64,000 nucleotides of DNA from Lucifuga dentata. Lineage: Eukaryota > Chordata > Actinopteri > Ophidiiformes > Bythitidae. Position numbers and translations under genes: made by a program. The notes beneath the pieces were generated by a model. The model was given only the letters and a program-made list of their open reading frames with translations. It searched no databases and had not been told where the DNA came from. Position 1 is the first letter of the stretch, and each line of letters starts with the position of its first letter. Shown piece after piece: positions 11,798-22,113 of the stretch. The stretch covers positions 1-64,000 of the forward strand of contig VXCM01001329.1 in assembly GCA_014773175.1 (NCBI GenBank), written 5' to 3'.

Positions 11798-11900
11798 TTT
11801 TAATCCCTCTGTACCTTTCATTGTAATGCCTATTTGCTTTTACTTAAGTAGAATTTTGGATGTGAAACTTTTAATTCATGTAGTGTTTTGTTTTTTGTTT
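11798..11900. repeat. Fragment of a teleost ACTTAAGTA-type repeat (tentative)
   Basis: The block CTTTTACTTAAGTAGAATTT resembles a dispersed fish repeat built around TTACTTAAGTAAAAGTA. Similar scraps are at 13905-13970, 49385-49510 and 60478-60580. Recognition is from memory; boundaries are not defined. Confidence 0.35.
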
Positions 11901-11998
11901 TTGTTTTTTTTAATTATGGCACTATTACTTTTTAAAAACTTTTTTTCATGATTTGAGTACTTCTTTCACTTTTGACGAAGGCACACACAGAGAGTTAT

Positions 11999-12017
11999 AC
12001 ACACACACACACACACA
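11999..12017. repeat. (AC)n microsatellite
   Basis: Short AC run. Confidence 0.85.
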
Positions 12018-12272
12018 TAGACACTCAGAGTAGCTGCCTGCCCCTTCATAAATCTGCTAGCTCAGTTAATCAAGTACTTCCCCTTGGGGGCTGCTGGAGC
12101 CAGCCTCAAACCTGGCTGACGTGCCCCCGTGCTGCCGGTGCTCCCACAGGGCTTTACAGCCGGCTGCTCCCTGGAGAATGACAGGAGGAAATAACTGTCT
12201 CAACTCCAGAATGTGACCAGACTCCCATGTGTGACCTTTCTGCTGCGTGATTTGCCAGCAGAGACAGAGACT

Positions 12273-12318
12273 CTGTGTGTGTGTGTGCGTGCGTGCATGT
12301 GTGCGTGTGTGTGTGTGG
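12273..12318. repeat. (TG)n microsatellite, impure
   Basis: TG run with GCGTGCGTGCATG interruptions. Confidence 0.9.
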
Positions 12319-12609
12319 AATCCATTGTAGATTAGCCCTCCTGCTTCTTAACAACAGACGCAATTGGACCTAAAGTTTGGAACTGTGCTGCTTCATTGTA
12401 TCTCAGATCTGGAAAGTCATAACTTGGATTTACGTCGTTTACGACCACCGTGCATTTCAGCTAAACAAAGTGGGAGACAACATGGATGCCTCCATCAAAA
12501 CTTTTGTTTTGTTTGCTCTGTTGGATCATAAGAAGCTCCTTTTTACCCTTTATGAGCTATTTACCTTTTCAAAATAGCTACTGCACTGTCAGGTTACATG
12601 CTGAACAGT

Positions 12610-12835
12610 AATTACAATATAATAATTTTATTTGTACCTTTCACAGACAACAGGTCACAAAGTGCTTCACATGCAATAATATAAAACAATAAAAAAATAC
12701 ATAAAGTCAAGAAACAGGGAAAACAATAAATAACAGATATCCAGTAAGAACAAATAAAACCATAAAAGAAAGTGACTACCTAAAAGCCTGTCTAAACAAA
12801 AATGTCTTTATTTGTCTTCTAAACGTGACCTCAGA
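12610..12835. repeat. Probable retroposon tail (tentative)
   Basis: The segment TTATTTGTACCTTTCACAGA, then GGTCACAAAGTGCTTCACAT, A-rich middle, and AAAAGCCTGTCTAAACAAAA matches in style a fish repeat I recall, but its class and ends are not resolved here. Confidence 0.4.
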
Positions 12836-15102
12836 GTCAACAGAATGATAATTACTAGTAGTGTTTAACCATTACTGTTTGCATGCTGATTAATTTAAAG
12901 AAAATTAGTTTAAACATTTCTAAATAGTGAAATTACTATTACCATATAATTATGGTGTGAGCAGCCATGTTGAAATGACGTCAATACTAATCTTGGGGAA
13001 TCTTGCATAAGTTTCCGAGTTGGAATTCCCAGTTGAGGGCGTTTTCTTTGACTTTTCCCCGTCGAAATTTCAAAATCTGAGTTGAAGTCAAACACAAGCG
13101 TAATTAGGTACTACATTACCCGAATGATCCGGGATAGGAGCTATGTGGTTCCCTCATGGAGCTCTTTGCTCCTGACTGTGCTTCATCTGAACTTTATGGA
13201 AATTAGAGTGACATCTCCATCTCTATCAAAGCCCCTTCAATTATTGTGATCTTAGATTTTTGCTGTATTCCTGTTTTTTTTTATTAAATACTTTTCTCAG
13301 TGCTGCTTCATGTTATAAGTAATTCTGACTTACCACAAACCAGAAAGATCTTTTAAAATACTTTTCTGAGATGACTCTGCTTTCAACGTATTAAGTACAA
13401 TTTGTGCCGCTGGGCCTGATATTGTTTTCAGTTCGACATACAAAAACAGGTACGCTGGTACAATCTAAAGCAACCAAAACAACAGCCCTGCAATAAATTA
13501 TATTGCTGTGAAGCTTATAATGTTCATCAGAGGAGCTGATTGTACTGTACGGTCATTTTGAGGCCGGAGTTAGCATTATTGTTTAATTGCTCAATTATAA
13601 TCAACTAGGTTTCTAATGTTTCATCCAGCACAATTAATAGTGCATGCCCGAGGGAGACAGATTATTAGACGACTTTTTCCTTGGATAGGAAAACATAAAA
13701 TGAATCACCTTGAAACTAGATCTTGAGAACATTTTTGAGGCAGATTTCAGTTTGTTTGGCTTCATGTTTTTCACTCTGGTCTCTTGTCATGCTCAGGTTC
13801 CCTCAGGGTTATCACCTGTAACCAGCGTTTCCTACTAACTAGACTGCTGTAGCTTGGTTTATGGATCATGGGGCTATGAATACTTCCTTAACCTTGCAGT
13901 GATGGAATTGCTTAAGTAAAAGTAGCAGTGTAGCAATGGAGAAATATAAAATCCTGCACTTAAACTTTGGTGTGTGGTGTGTTCTTAGTTGTTAAAGGCA
14001 GTGTGTCAAGAACAGTCTTACAGTCTTTTAGAAATGCCTCACTTCTATGTCCCAACTCTGTTCTGTCTTAATAATCGAAGATCAATCAGAAATATACATA
14101 CAAATATACATTTCATGTTATTTTTGATCATGTAAATTTGGGCTGAATTTACTTACATAACTGAAGAACTTGTCTGAATAAATCAGCATTTCTTGTTAAT
14201 GAACTGATAATTAAGCTAATATCAAGCATATGCATGCTTACAGTTTTATTAACAAACATAAATGATGTAAATGTTAATGTCATCAGAAAACATATTTTTT
14301 TATTGTTAGTTTAAAAGCAATCCCACTATGGAGTTTTTAATTCACCCCCATTGGCAAACTTTTTACTGGAAAATTTCATTAGATAAAGGAATATTTAGCT
14401 GTTTGCAAACTGCTGGGGTGCATTTTCACATGGAGCCACCAGATGACAGGAGAGTACTGCTCTGAGTTCAGCTGACTTCCTGTATGGAAGGATGTGGTGC
14501 TGCGCCTCAGTGCCAGCTCAGGCATTATCTCACCCTGGTTCTTGATTCCATTACACAGGCTGAGTAGGAAAATAAGGCTGAGTCACAGTAAGTGAGTGCT
14601 GCTGCTTAAAGAATGAAGTGTTCTCGACAGACCGATACCGCGACTCCAAATCAGACTTAGTGCCTCATTACAATCAGCAAGGCTTTAGAGTATGGCCTCT
14701 TTAAAATGATAATAGCAGACCCACTGATAGTTCATTAATCCAAGGTCAGGGCTGGTTTTTACGGTAGCCTGCTGACATTAATCATAGCGAGGCCAGAAAA
14801 GGCTTGTGCTGCTGAGTTTTGTAAATCAACTCGCTCTGTCTTTAATTTTATTTTTGCCCCCGGTGAAGTGACCTAGGCTTTAATGATGGGAAGATTTCAA
14901 TATTTAATTCGCATTTTTATCATGTCCCAAAAATATAATGAAGCTCAGCTCAGATAATCCAGCATGAGCACTGGTTTCAGGGTTTTGGTATGAAGTCAGC
15001 GCATTGTGAATGACAACATGATATTAGTACAAAGAAGACAGGCCAGATTTGAACATACAATGCACACACAGTAGCTCTTGAATATGTCAATGTCAATCTA
15101 GA
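12836..15102. other. Unique stretch, includes possible conserved non-coding DNA
   Basis: No gene or repeat recognised. The parts 13600-13720 and 14680-14890 are of balanced composition and rich in homeodomain-type ATTAAT/TAATGA cores (for example GACATTAATCATAGCGAGG near 14775). They read like regulatory sequence, but this is impression only. Confidence 0.35.
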
Positions 15103-15415
15103 GCAGGGCTGAGCCATATCATATTGTTTGTACCTGTATAATTTATTATACGCTAAAAGTATTGACAATATTGCAGCATTAAGATGTTTTGATGAATTAG
15201 TTTCCAAAAGAGTTTCCAAACTCTGTTGTTTGGAAATGTTTGGCTACAAGGCTAACTGGCTAACAGCCAATGGTGGAAACACAAAACATTTGTTTCACCA
15301 TCTGAAGCAGAAACACCCGGGCGAATACCAAGAAAGGCGCATGAGGAGACGAGACCAGCAGGTGATTTGCTACACACACAAAAAAGCATTAGCTACAGTA
15401 ATTGTATCCCCGTGA
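15103..15415 (+). pseudogene. hAT transposase N-terminal fragment (BED zinc finger)
   Basis: The segment opens with AGCAGGGCTGAGCCATATCA, which resembles a hAT terminus, and contains an open frame from 15128. Residues around 36-72 read FGYKANW...GGNTKHLFHHLKQKHP, which is the second half of a BED-type zinc finger (the H-x-x-x-x-H ligands) as found in hAT transposases and the domesticated ZBED proteins. The first half of the finger, where the C-x-x-C pair should be, is missing: FGYKA runs straight into GGNTK, so an internal deletion has removed the cysteine pair. The frame ends at a 30-base A tract and no catalytic (DDE/hATC) region follows. It cannot bind zinc normally or act as a transposase. 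A ZBED host gene exon is less likely given the terminus and the deletion. Confidence 0.6.

Positions 15416-15416
<1 letters not shown>

Positions 15417-15446
<30 letters not shown>
15417..15446. repeat. Poly(A) tract
   Basis: Thirty A residues directly after the BED-finger frame. Confidence 0.9.
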
Positions 15447-15448
<2 letters not shown>

Positions 15449-15571
15449 TGAGGTGAAATTAGCAAAGTGGTGACTTTTTGTTTGTAATGTATTAAATGTT
15501 AGCCTAGCTGCTACGCTAACTTCAGAACTTCAGCTGAGTTCTTTGCCCAAACTGCAGACTTGTGGTGGAGC

Positions 15572-15900
15572 CAGTGGCGTCACGAGGGTTGATGTCACCC
15601 AGTGCGATACCTCTGGTGATGGAAGGTACGTCAATTTAATTTGTCGACAGGGGTAGGGGGTGTCAGGAGCTTAGCTTCACTTTGAGTGTGATGGGCGGGT
15701 TCAGCGCTAATCTACTGAGTATTAAAGTTGTCGACGGGGGGAGAGGGAGTCAGGAGTTTTGTTTCACTTTGTTATGGAGTGTCACAGGTGGGTTCAGCCA
15801 TAATCGTGACATCTATTAAAGTTGTCAACGAGGGGTGGGACTAAGAAATGGTGTCACCCCCTCTAATGGTGTCACCCGCCCCCTCCTTGTGACGCCTCTG
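15572..15900 (+). mobile_element. Non-autonomous hAT element with perfect target duplication
   Basis: 329 bp. The left end CAGTGGCGTCACGAGG and the inverse of the right end CAGAGGCGTCACAAGG form the terminal repeats. GGTGGAGC occurs at 15564-15571 and again at 15901-15908, a perfect 8-bp target duplication, the hallmark of hAT transposition. The interior consists of two roughly 90-bp direct units, each starting GTCGAC and ending TATTAAAGTT, plus a partial third starting GTCAACGAGGGG. No coding capacity. Confidence 0.85.
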
Positions 15901-15946
15901 GGTGGAGCTCATTACTATTTATATTTTATACTGTACTGAAGGATAA

Positions 15947-16860
15947 AGGCGTGGTTATACTCGCGCCAGTCGCGTGTGGACTTCCACAGAGCGCTAAGGC
16001 ATTTATACTTGGCACATTGTCCNCTCGCGCCAGTCGCGTGTGGACTTCCACAGAGCGCTAAGGCATTTATACTTGGCACATTGTCCATTGCAATATTCTC
16101 TGAAATGACAGGGGACAGTATATAGAAAATACTATGTAAAGCAGGAAGAAGTCAGCGAAGTAGACTAGTCACACAACGACTCCCTCATATTTTTCCAAAC
16201 TTCACGGCAAAAATGTCAGTTGCTGTTTCATTTCAGGAGTTTAGTTCCATGTGTTGCTGCTTATAAAGTCTCACAGGTGAGTTTGAAAGATGTTTGTGTG
16301 GACGCAGCAGCCGGTGGTGTTGTGTCGAAATCTGCATCCCTGCCGAGAAATGCGTCTCCACTTGTGGACAATAGATCATATCCCAAACAATAGTTATTCC
16401 TTTGAATAACTTTTATCAGAGTGATTAAGGATTTTTAGAGATAATAACTAACATTATTGTATGTGTCTATTGGGCAGCAGCAATTCAGTGCTCCACTTCA
16501 TTATTTCTGCCGAAAAATGCATCATCTCCTTTCTCAGACAAGGAAGTTTAAAGCCCCAAACTCACCCTGTCACATCCAAACAGCCACAAATGTGAGCTGT
16601 TAACTTAATTTCATTCCTTCATATTCAGAAAGTTATCTACAGTGGGGATGCTAATCTCAGCAGGGATGTGCAACACCGGCAAGTCTACTCTCTTTCGTAG
16701 GTCCACCCCTCGGTGGCGTGCACCCATACAAAATCTGGGAGGTGCGCAACCAAGCGCTGCAACATCGGCCCCTCCCGCCATGGTGCAGATGGCACATTTG
16801 CGTCATAAGTGGCGCGCAGCTCTACGCGCACTTGCGACAATGGCGAGTATAAACCAAGCT
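15947..16860 (+). mobile_element. Harbinger-like non-autonomous DNA transposon
   Basis: The left end AGGCGTGGTTATACTCGC and inverse of the right end AGCTTGGTTTATACTCGC are a terminal inverted repeat, flanked by TAA (15944-15946 and 16861-16863). A 3-bp TWA duplication is typical of PIF/Harbinger. The ends are unusually GC- and CpG-rich for this window (GTCGCGTGTGG, GGCGCGCAGC, CTACGCGCACTTGCG), the interior is AT-rich and non-coding. The length includes a 63-bp assembly duplication around the N at 16023. Confidence 0.6.
15960..16086. repeat. 63-bp exact duplication around one N (likely assembly artefact)
   Basis: 15960-16022 and 16024-16086 are identical and separated only by N at 16023. See the finding on single-N joins. 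Confidence 0.9.
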
Positions 16861-17215
16861 TAACAGGTGAAATTAGTTTGAGTGTTTCTTACAACTCTAA
16901 ATTATTACAGAATTCAGTAATTCATTCTTTTTCTGAAGGGAAACACTCTGCTATGCTTATCAACAGCAACAATGAAGATGGTGCATGAGGCCATAAAAGG
17001 AATCCCATAGTGCTCAGTCAGCTTCTCCTCAAAACTTTTAGCCATTTTTCAGGTTGTTGCTGCGTCAACTTTTGTCACTTGACAAAAGTTGTCATTACTG
17101 CTCCCACAATTTTTGTAGGTACTACATTTTGCAAACATATAGCATGTAGCTATTTCATAGTTTTCTTCTCAATTTTAGTTTTTTAGTCCCTTCCACATTC
17201 TGACGTACATATTAG

Positions 17216-17405
17216 CAGGTGAAATTGAATTTTAAGGTGGGCATATCACCTGAACATTTGATATTGAAATTTTAGAGGATTTGGCAAAATATAAGAAAAA
17301 ACTAAAATACCGTATTATATATTATAAAATGGTTGCCAGTAATGTAACATGTATGCGGGTAGTATTTATTGGGCTTATATATGCAAAAACACTGGTATGG
17401 TCCTT
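17216..17405 (+). mobile_element. AAGGACC MITE family, right-half copy
   Basis: Shares ATCACCTGAACATTTGATAT, GTAATGTAACATGTATGC and the terminus CTGGTATGGTCCTT followed by TA with other copies. Left arm missing. Confidence 0.7.
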
Positions 17406-18028
17406 TAAGCTGGTAGAAGTCATTGCAAGTGCCAGTGACCACATACTTTACTAATCAGCGAATCAACCAAACCTGCCACACTTCATAAAGAGAATATCAT
17501 CCAAATTAAATCAAAAGTCAGCTATAAATAATAAATAAATAAAAAAGAAACAAATAGGTGAAAATAACTGGTGGACAGTAATGATGAGACAAGGAAAAAA
17601 GTAAGGGATGAAACAAAGCTCAATATTACATTCTTTCCATGCCTGTCATAGTCAGCTCAATACACATTTTCCATCTCCAAAATAGTCATGCAACATATGA
17701 TTAGAAACAGATTCAAGATCATTCTGTTGGCCTTGATTAATTTCAGTGTGTCAGACCAACTGTTAATCATCAGGCTTCTTGGCTCTTTACAAGCCAGCAT
17801 CTGTACAGCTGCATATGGAAATAAGCTTATGTCAGATTCAAATCATCGCAGCGGCTTCACCCCCTCTCCTCCACAATGTTCGAAGTCAGTGATCCAGTAT
17901 AATAACAACTTACTGAGAATAGAACCCTTAGAATAGCTGTGCAGTGGTCGAACCGTTGAATCAGGCTCATCATGTCATAGTTACGTAACATCACGGGATG
18001 TCAGCTGTATAGTGAAGCTCATGTGGTT
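17406..18028. other. Unique stretch
   Basis: No feature beyond AT-rich sequence. An 82-codon frame at 17688-17936 has no recognisable motif. Confidence 0.4.
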
Positions 18029-18054
18029 GGGGGGGGGGGGNGTTGGGGGGGGGG
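18029..18054. repeat. Poly(G) with gap N
   Basis: Twelve G, N at 18041, GTT, ten G. Probably a poorly assembled G homopolymer. Confidence 0.8.
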
Positions 18055-18414
18055 TGTTAAGCTTCAATAACCACATTCAAAGTGTGAGATTCTGTGTGAA
18101 ATATCACAGATGACTCACTGCTTCCTCTGCCTGTTTTCTGACTAATACTGAAGTGACATTGGGAAGTTGCTATAGTGAGATTTTCCCTTGGAATCAAATC
18201 AGTGCCAGTGCGGTTTGATGCCTGTGCTGTTTTGACCTGTTTATCAAGGAACCATATTGCAACCATCACATATTGATATATAAATTCCTTATTTTCATGT
18301 AGGCTTCCTACCTTTGCAATGCTTTGTTGTATGGCCTAAAGGGACATGAAAATATGTTTGTTTGTTTTTTTAAATTTATTTATTTCTAGTTTCTAGTATG
18401 CAGGCAATTGTTTC

Positions 18415-18760
18415 TGGTGTGCACAAGATATGGGTTCCGGTAATACCTGGTGCACACGTGATAGTATGAGGCGTGCAGCAGAAACCCTTTCTGGAAGAAA
18501 TTCTGGTATGACTTGATGACATGTAGACACACAGAATGGCAGCAGAACAAGATATCGTTGCCTTTTTGAGATCTCAAAATACATCACACAGTATCATCAA
18601 CCAATTAAAGGAGGATATGCAGTTAGCACAAAAGGTTTCTCATATGCATGAGAAACTATCTTGTGAGCACCTGATGCTACAGGAAAAGGTTTCTTGTGCG
18701 CAGGAGAAAGAATCTGGTGCACACAAGATCATTTCTGGTGCACACGAGAAAGTAGCAATT
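18415..18760. repeat. Degenerate tandem array of GTGCACACGAGA-type units
   Basis: At least seven related units occur, among them CTGGTGTGCACAAG, CTGGTGCACACGTGATAG, CTCATATGCATGAGAAAC, CTTGTGCGCAGGAGAAAG, CTGGTGCACACAAGATC and CTGGTGCACACGAGAAAG. Each is centred on an imperfect palindrome around GTGCAC and spaced about 18-27 bp in the right half. Confidence 0.65.
18536..18622 (+). pseudogene. Possible start of a teleost-expanded SAM-like protein, broken
   Basis: An ATG-initiated frame opens MAAEQDIVAFLRSQN and continues NQLKEDMQ before running into the tandem array, where it becomes a repetitive KVSxxHEK-type stretch and then poly-Phe from a T tract. The opening 29 residues recall the N-terminal helix region of small, multi-copy fish proteins that start with an acidic FLR...GV...EEDK-like pattern. 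The expected continuation (a TDE/L...YIPxYGDR-type segment) is absent. Recognition is from memory and the segment is short, so chance resemblance is possible. Confidence 0.25.
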
Positions 18761-18895
18761 TGTTTTTTTTTTTTTTTTTTATGTCCCTTTAGGGGCTCTG
18801 TATTATTGTGCAAAATAATAATAATGCTGATCCACTTCTACTCTCCCTTACAGCAGCATCGTTGTGCACATAGAGTGAAAACAGGCTATTTTTAG

Positions 18896-19793
18896 ATGTG
18901 AGTGAAGTTGGCCCCACCAGCTAACCCAAAACTCCAGGAAAATAGTCTCAGTTGTCTGTGTCACGTTTGTGCTGGTTTGTGTTGTTAAAATTTTCATTTG
19001 TGCTGCTATCATTTTTTTTTAGATATTAAAGAATATTTTATGAATCATTCTGAGGTCACTCAGCACAATGTACTGATGTACTCTTTAATTTTTTACATTC
19101 ACCAAGCAAGATTTGTGTAGGGACATACTGTGCTGTGAGACAAAAAAAAACAAAATAACAAATAGCGTACAGTATGGATTACGATTGTGAATGTATATAA
19201 ATATATAAATGTGAAGTAACACAATGCAGCAGAAGAACAAGCATTGTTCTTCTTCATATGTTGAGTGTCCCAGGCTACACAAATTATTAAAGAAGAAGAT
19301 TATTGGGTAGAGAGCAGTCAAATGCGCATTGTTTCCAATTTGACCACATTTCTTTTAATCAAATGCCTGACTACTGGAACCTATTGGCTTGCTGAAATAC
19401 ACTGTGGGTTCCCTAAGTAATGGTCACTACATGCTCAGTAATTGCTTTTAAGTGCTACTGACAAATAAAAACAGCACAGATCAGACTTTGCCCCCACAAC
19501 TTTAACTGGAACATTTTATCCGCAGACCTCTGGGTCTTTTTAATCTACAGACCCTTTAATAAAGCCAAAACCAAACGGAAACACTTGTAACTGATCCAAT
19601 ATGTGTTATTAAAGGCTATATTTTTTTTAAAGTTCCTCCATAATGTAAAGTTTCTTATTTAATGAAAATACCCATCGCACTTTCTAAAGAAATTTGTTTT
19701 AATGACGCCTTCTTGTCCAGCCAGCATGTCTTTCAGCCTACCCTGACACCTCCATCGTTTGTCAGGCCGTATTGATTTTGTGTCTGCCTGCAG
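18896..19793. other. Unique stretch
   Basis: AT-rich. No feature other than short homopolymer tracts and small chance open frames. Confidence 0.4.
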
Positions 19794-19907
19794 CCAGACT
19801 CTGATGATGCCTGAAGAGATGAGGAGCATCACCGCCTTTCCCGTGACGTCTCTACGTGGAGGCGAAGTGTCGACCTGTCACTTTGTGCCTCACGCCTGTC
19901 ATTACAC
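19794..19907 (+). CDS. Candidate internal exon, product unknown
   Basis: A 114-nt segment lies between a pyrimidine-rich acceptor (TTTTGTGTCTGCCTGCAG, ending 19793) and a consensus-like donor (CAC then GTGAGT from 19908). One frame is open throughout, giving 37 full codons (QTLMMPEEMRSITAFPVTSL and then RGGEVSTCHFVPHACHY), with one base before and two after. The length is a multiple of three and both ends have the same phase, as in a skippable cassette exon. The frame closes at once in the putative intron (TGA), and the other two frames have early stops. I recognise no domain, and no partner exon is identified, so a chance arrangement or conserved non-coding DNA remains possible. Confidence 0.3.
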
Positions 19908-21312
19908 GTGAGTTGGAAAGTGCCACACATCTGTTCTCTGCCTGGCTCCAGAGAGGTTCAAAGGCTTCAGGGAATAAGTCATTTAAGTTCACCAAATGGA
20001 TTTCTATAATAGAATTTTCAAGGGCAGTGGAATAGTGAATAAAACCCGCTGCTGTATGAGTTTTTGATGCGAGTTTATCACAAGTGAGCAATAAGAACAG
20101 TTTTATCTCTTTCTAAGTTAAAAAAAATAAATAAATGAAAAAAATATTCTCTGATAAGAAATCAATTTTCCTTCCCTGCATGGATATTGTGCAGGGAACT
20201 TATCTGGCAATGGGAGTTTGATGCTGAAATTGTGATGCAAATTGGGTTACGTAAGTAAGTGAAATGTCGGTTGCCCAAACGTAATCTGAGCTTATTTTTT
20301 TACATAATGAACATGCCATCTTTTCTATGCTATTATCTTATCTGAAAAAAAAACCAAAAAACTATTCCTTATGAGGTCTCCATGTTCCGTACATTTCAAA
20401 CAGCCAACATGCTATAGCCCTACAGGTATGACTCTATTGCATTATTATTAATTTGCATTGCAGTTCTTTTAGCTGCACGTATCTAAATGTCACAAGTTTC
20501 ATAATTTCTCATTTTTCAATTCAGAGTAATCTTGTTCTTCCTCTTGCAGAAAAATACACTGATTGCATCCAAACACTCCACAAACACCTTTCCAAAACTT
20601 TTCTGCCATTTAGTGATCTAACACAGTAAAAGAGCAAGTCTCAGTGAAAATTGGCAGTACAATAATTATTTGGCTGAAAATCAAACATCTATCAGAATAC
20701 AAACAACAACAAAAAATCTCTATGAGGTAGAACATGTATCTATTTTATTAAATCCTCTTTTCAAAAGGACATATCTGAGCAGTCCACCAATCTATCTGGC
20801 AAACTGTGGGCTATAGTTCAGTATTTTAAGATATTTGAAAACTGAGAGAATTACAGCTATATACATTTTTAAGTACAATTTTCTTACAAATAGATGCAAT
20901 GCAGGGTTCTAATGGATTCACATTTGATCAGCAAATTTTTATTTTATTAAAAGCTGTCACACTTCAACCCATGACACACACATACATGCACACACACTCT
21001 TAAGATTATTAATTTGACAATGATTATTTATTCATTGTCCCAGAGAATCAAATTGTCCCTCTGAGTTAATGTTAAAGACTCCTGCCTGACTCAGGAAATA
21101 ATCTATCTGGTGAGCTCAGACCTTGAGTTTTTAATTACCTTAATGAACATCCAGGGAGGAGATAAAACCTCGACAATGAAAACACAGTTCTGTGAAGGAG
21201 GAATTGAATGCCATAAATATAGACAGATTTTCCAATAGTTGCATTGCTGCTTAGAGTTATATCACATCTCATGTATGATGTGTGTTCACTCAGCTTCTGG
21301 GTTTTACAGTGC
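19908..21312. other. Unique stretch
   Basis: No gene seen. 19920-20090 has balanced composition and reads like possibly conserved DNA; the rest is AT-rich. Confidence 0.35.
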
Positions 21313-21350
21313 AAAAAAAAAAAAAAAAAANAAAAAAAAAAAAAAAAAAA
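21313..21350. repeat. Poly(A) tract with gap N
   Basis: Eighteen A, N at 21331, nineteen A. The length is uncertain because the N probably marks a failed join in a homopolymer. Confidence 0.9.
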
Positions 21351-21613
21351 ATCTCCATCTGCACAAGTCACTTCATCTAGTTGAAAATTATTTTAGTTTA
21401 TCAACAAAAAATAAATAAAATATGTCAATCCATTCATCTGTTTCCAATATGAATCAACTTATTTTAAGAATTTTCTGGAAACAAGTGTCAGCACTTAAGG
21501 TAGATCACAGGACAAAAAGACAAGTTGATTTGAATTGGCAATAGATTTTTTTTTTCACTTATTTATACAAGTGAGACTTTTAGAACTCAAAAACAAAAAC
21601 GACAAAGTGGAGA

Positions 21614-21650
21614 TTTTTTTTTTTTTTTTTTNTTTTTTTTTTTTTTTTTT
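21614..21650. repeat. Poly(T) tract with gap N
   Basis: T runs on both sides of N at 21632. Confidence 0.9.
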
Positions 21651-22113
21651 AAGTACAAATTAGTCATCACCGCAATGTATGTTCAATTTTATAGAATGTG
21701 TTCGGAAAACCCATTTGCCACGACGGATACGAAGTCCATTCATTTCAACCACATACTGTCAGCTTAATCCTTGAGCTAAGACACCGTGACATGAATGACT
21801 CTGACAGCAGTCTTTATATCACTTGCGAAGAAACAGACACTTTTCCAGGCACATCATCACATGTCAGCCTGAATCACTTTCCTCTCACTCCATTTGCTGC
21901 TGCACTGAGATCTGCTCTCCATCTTGACACTTGCTAATGTCCCTGCTATCCTCACCGATGTGTCTCCCTGTATGGGGGGAGGATTATCCCTCTGAAGTAC
22001 GATGGCCACTCTCCAGCTTGTGTCAGCTCCTGAAGTTAAGGCCTCCTGGCTGCTGTAGTATTGCTTTCAGTGTGAGGTAGCTGGGTCTTCAGATTGGAGC
22101 AGAGGTCCTCCGT
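21651..22113. other. Unique stretch
   Basis: A 79-codon plus-strand frame (21698-21937) has no recognised motif. No other feature. Confidence 0.35.

Larger units (their letters stand above)
18318..18895 (-). mobile_element. CTAAAGGGACAT-bounded repeat with GTGCAC tandem core
   Basis: CCTAAAGGGACATGAAAA at about 18336 and the inverse CCTAAAGGGACATAAAAA ending at about 18794 bracket a core of short palindromic units (next entries). Outside the right boundary, 18795-18895 aligns on the minus strand with 31205-31378 and with the plus strand of 44335-44502 (shared blocks: ACAGGCTATTTTT-type, GTGCACA, TGCTGATCC/GCTGC, GAGTAGAAGTGG). So the tandem core sits inside a member of a dispersed family that ends elsewhere in ATGTCCCCTTTAA. 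Target duplication not resolved. Confidence 0.55.

Noticed and set aside
18415..18760. CRISPR-like array of spaced repeats
   Set aside because: Units are degenerate palindromes with unequal short spacing in a vertebrate transposon context. No conserved repeat/spacer layout and no cas genes.
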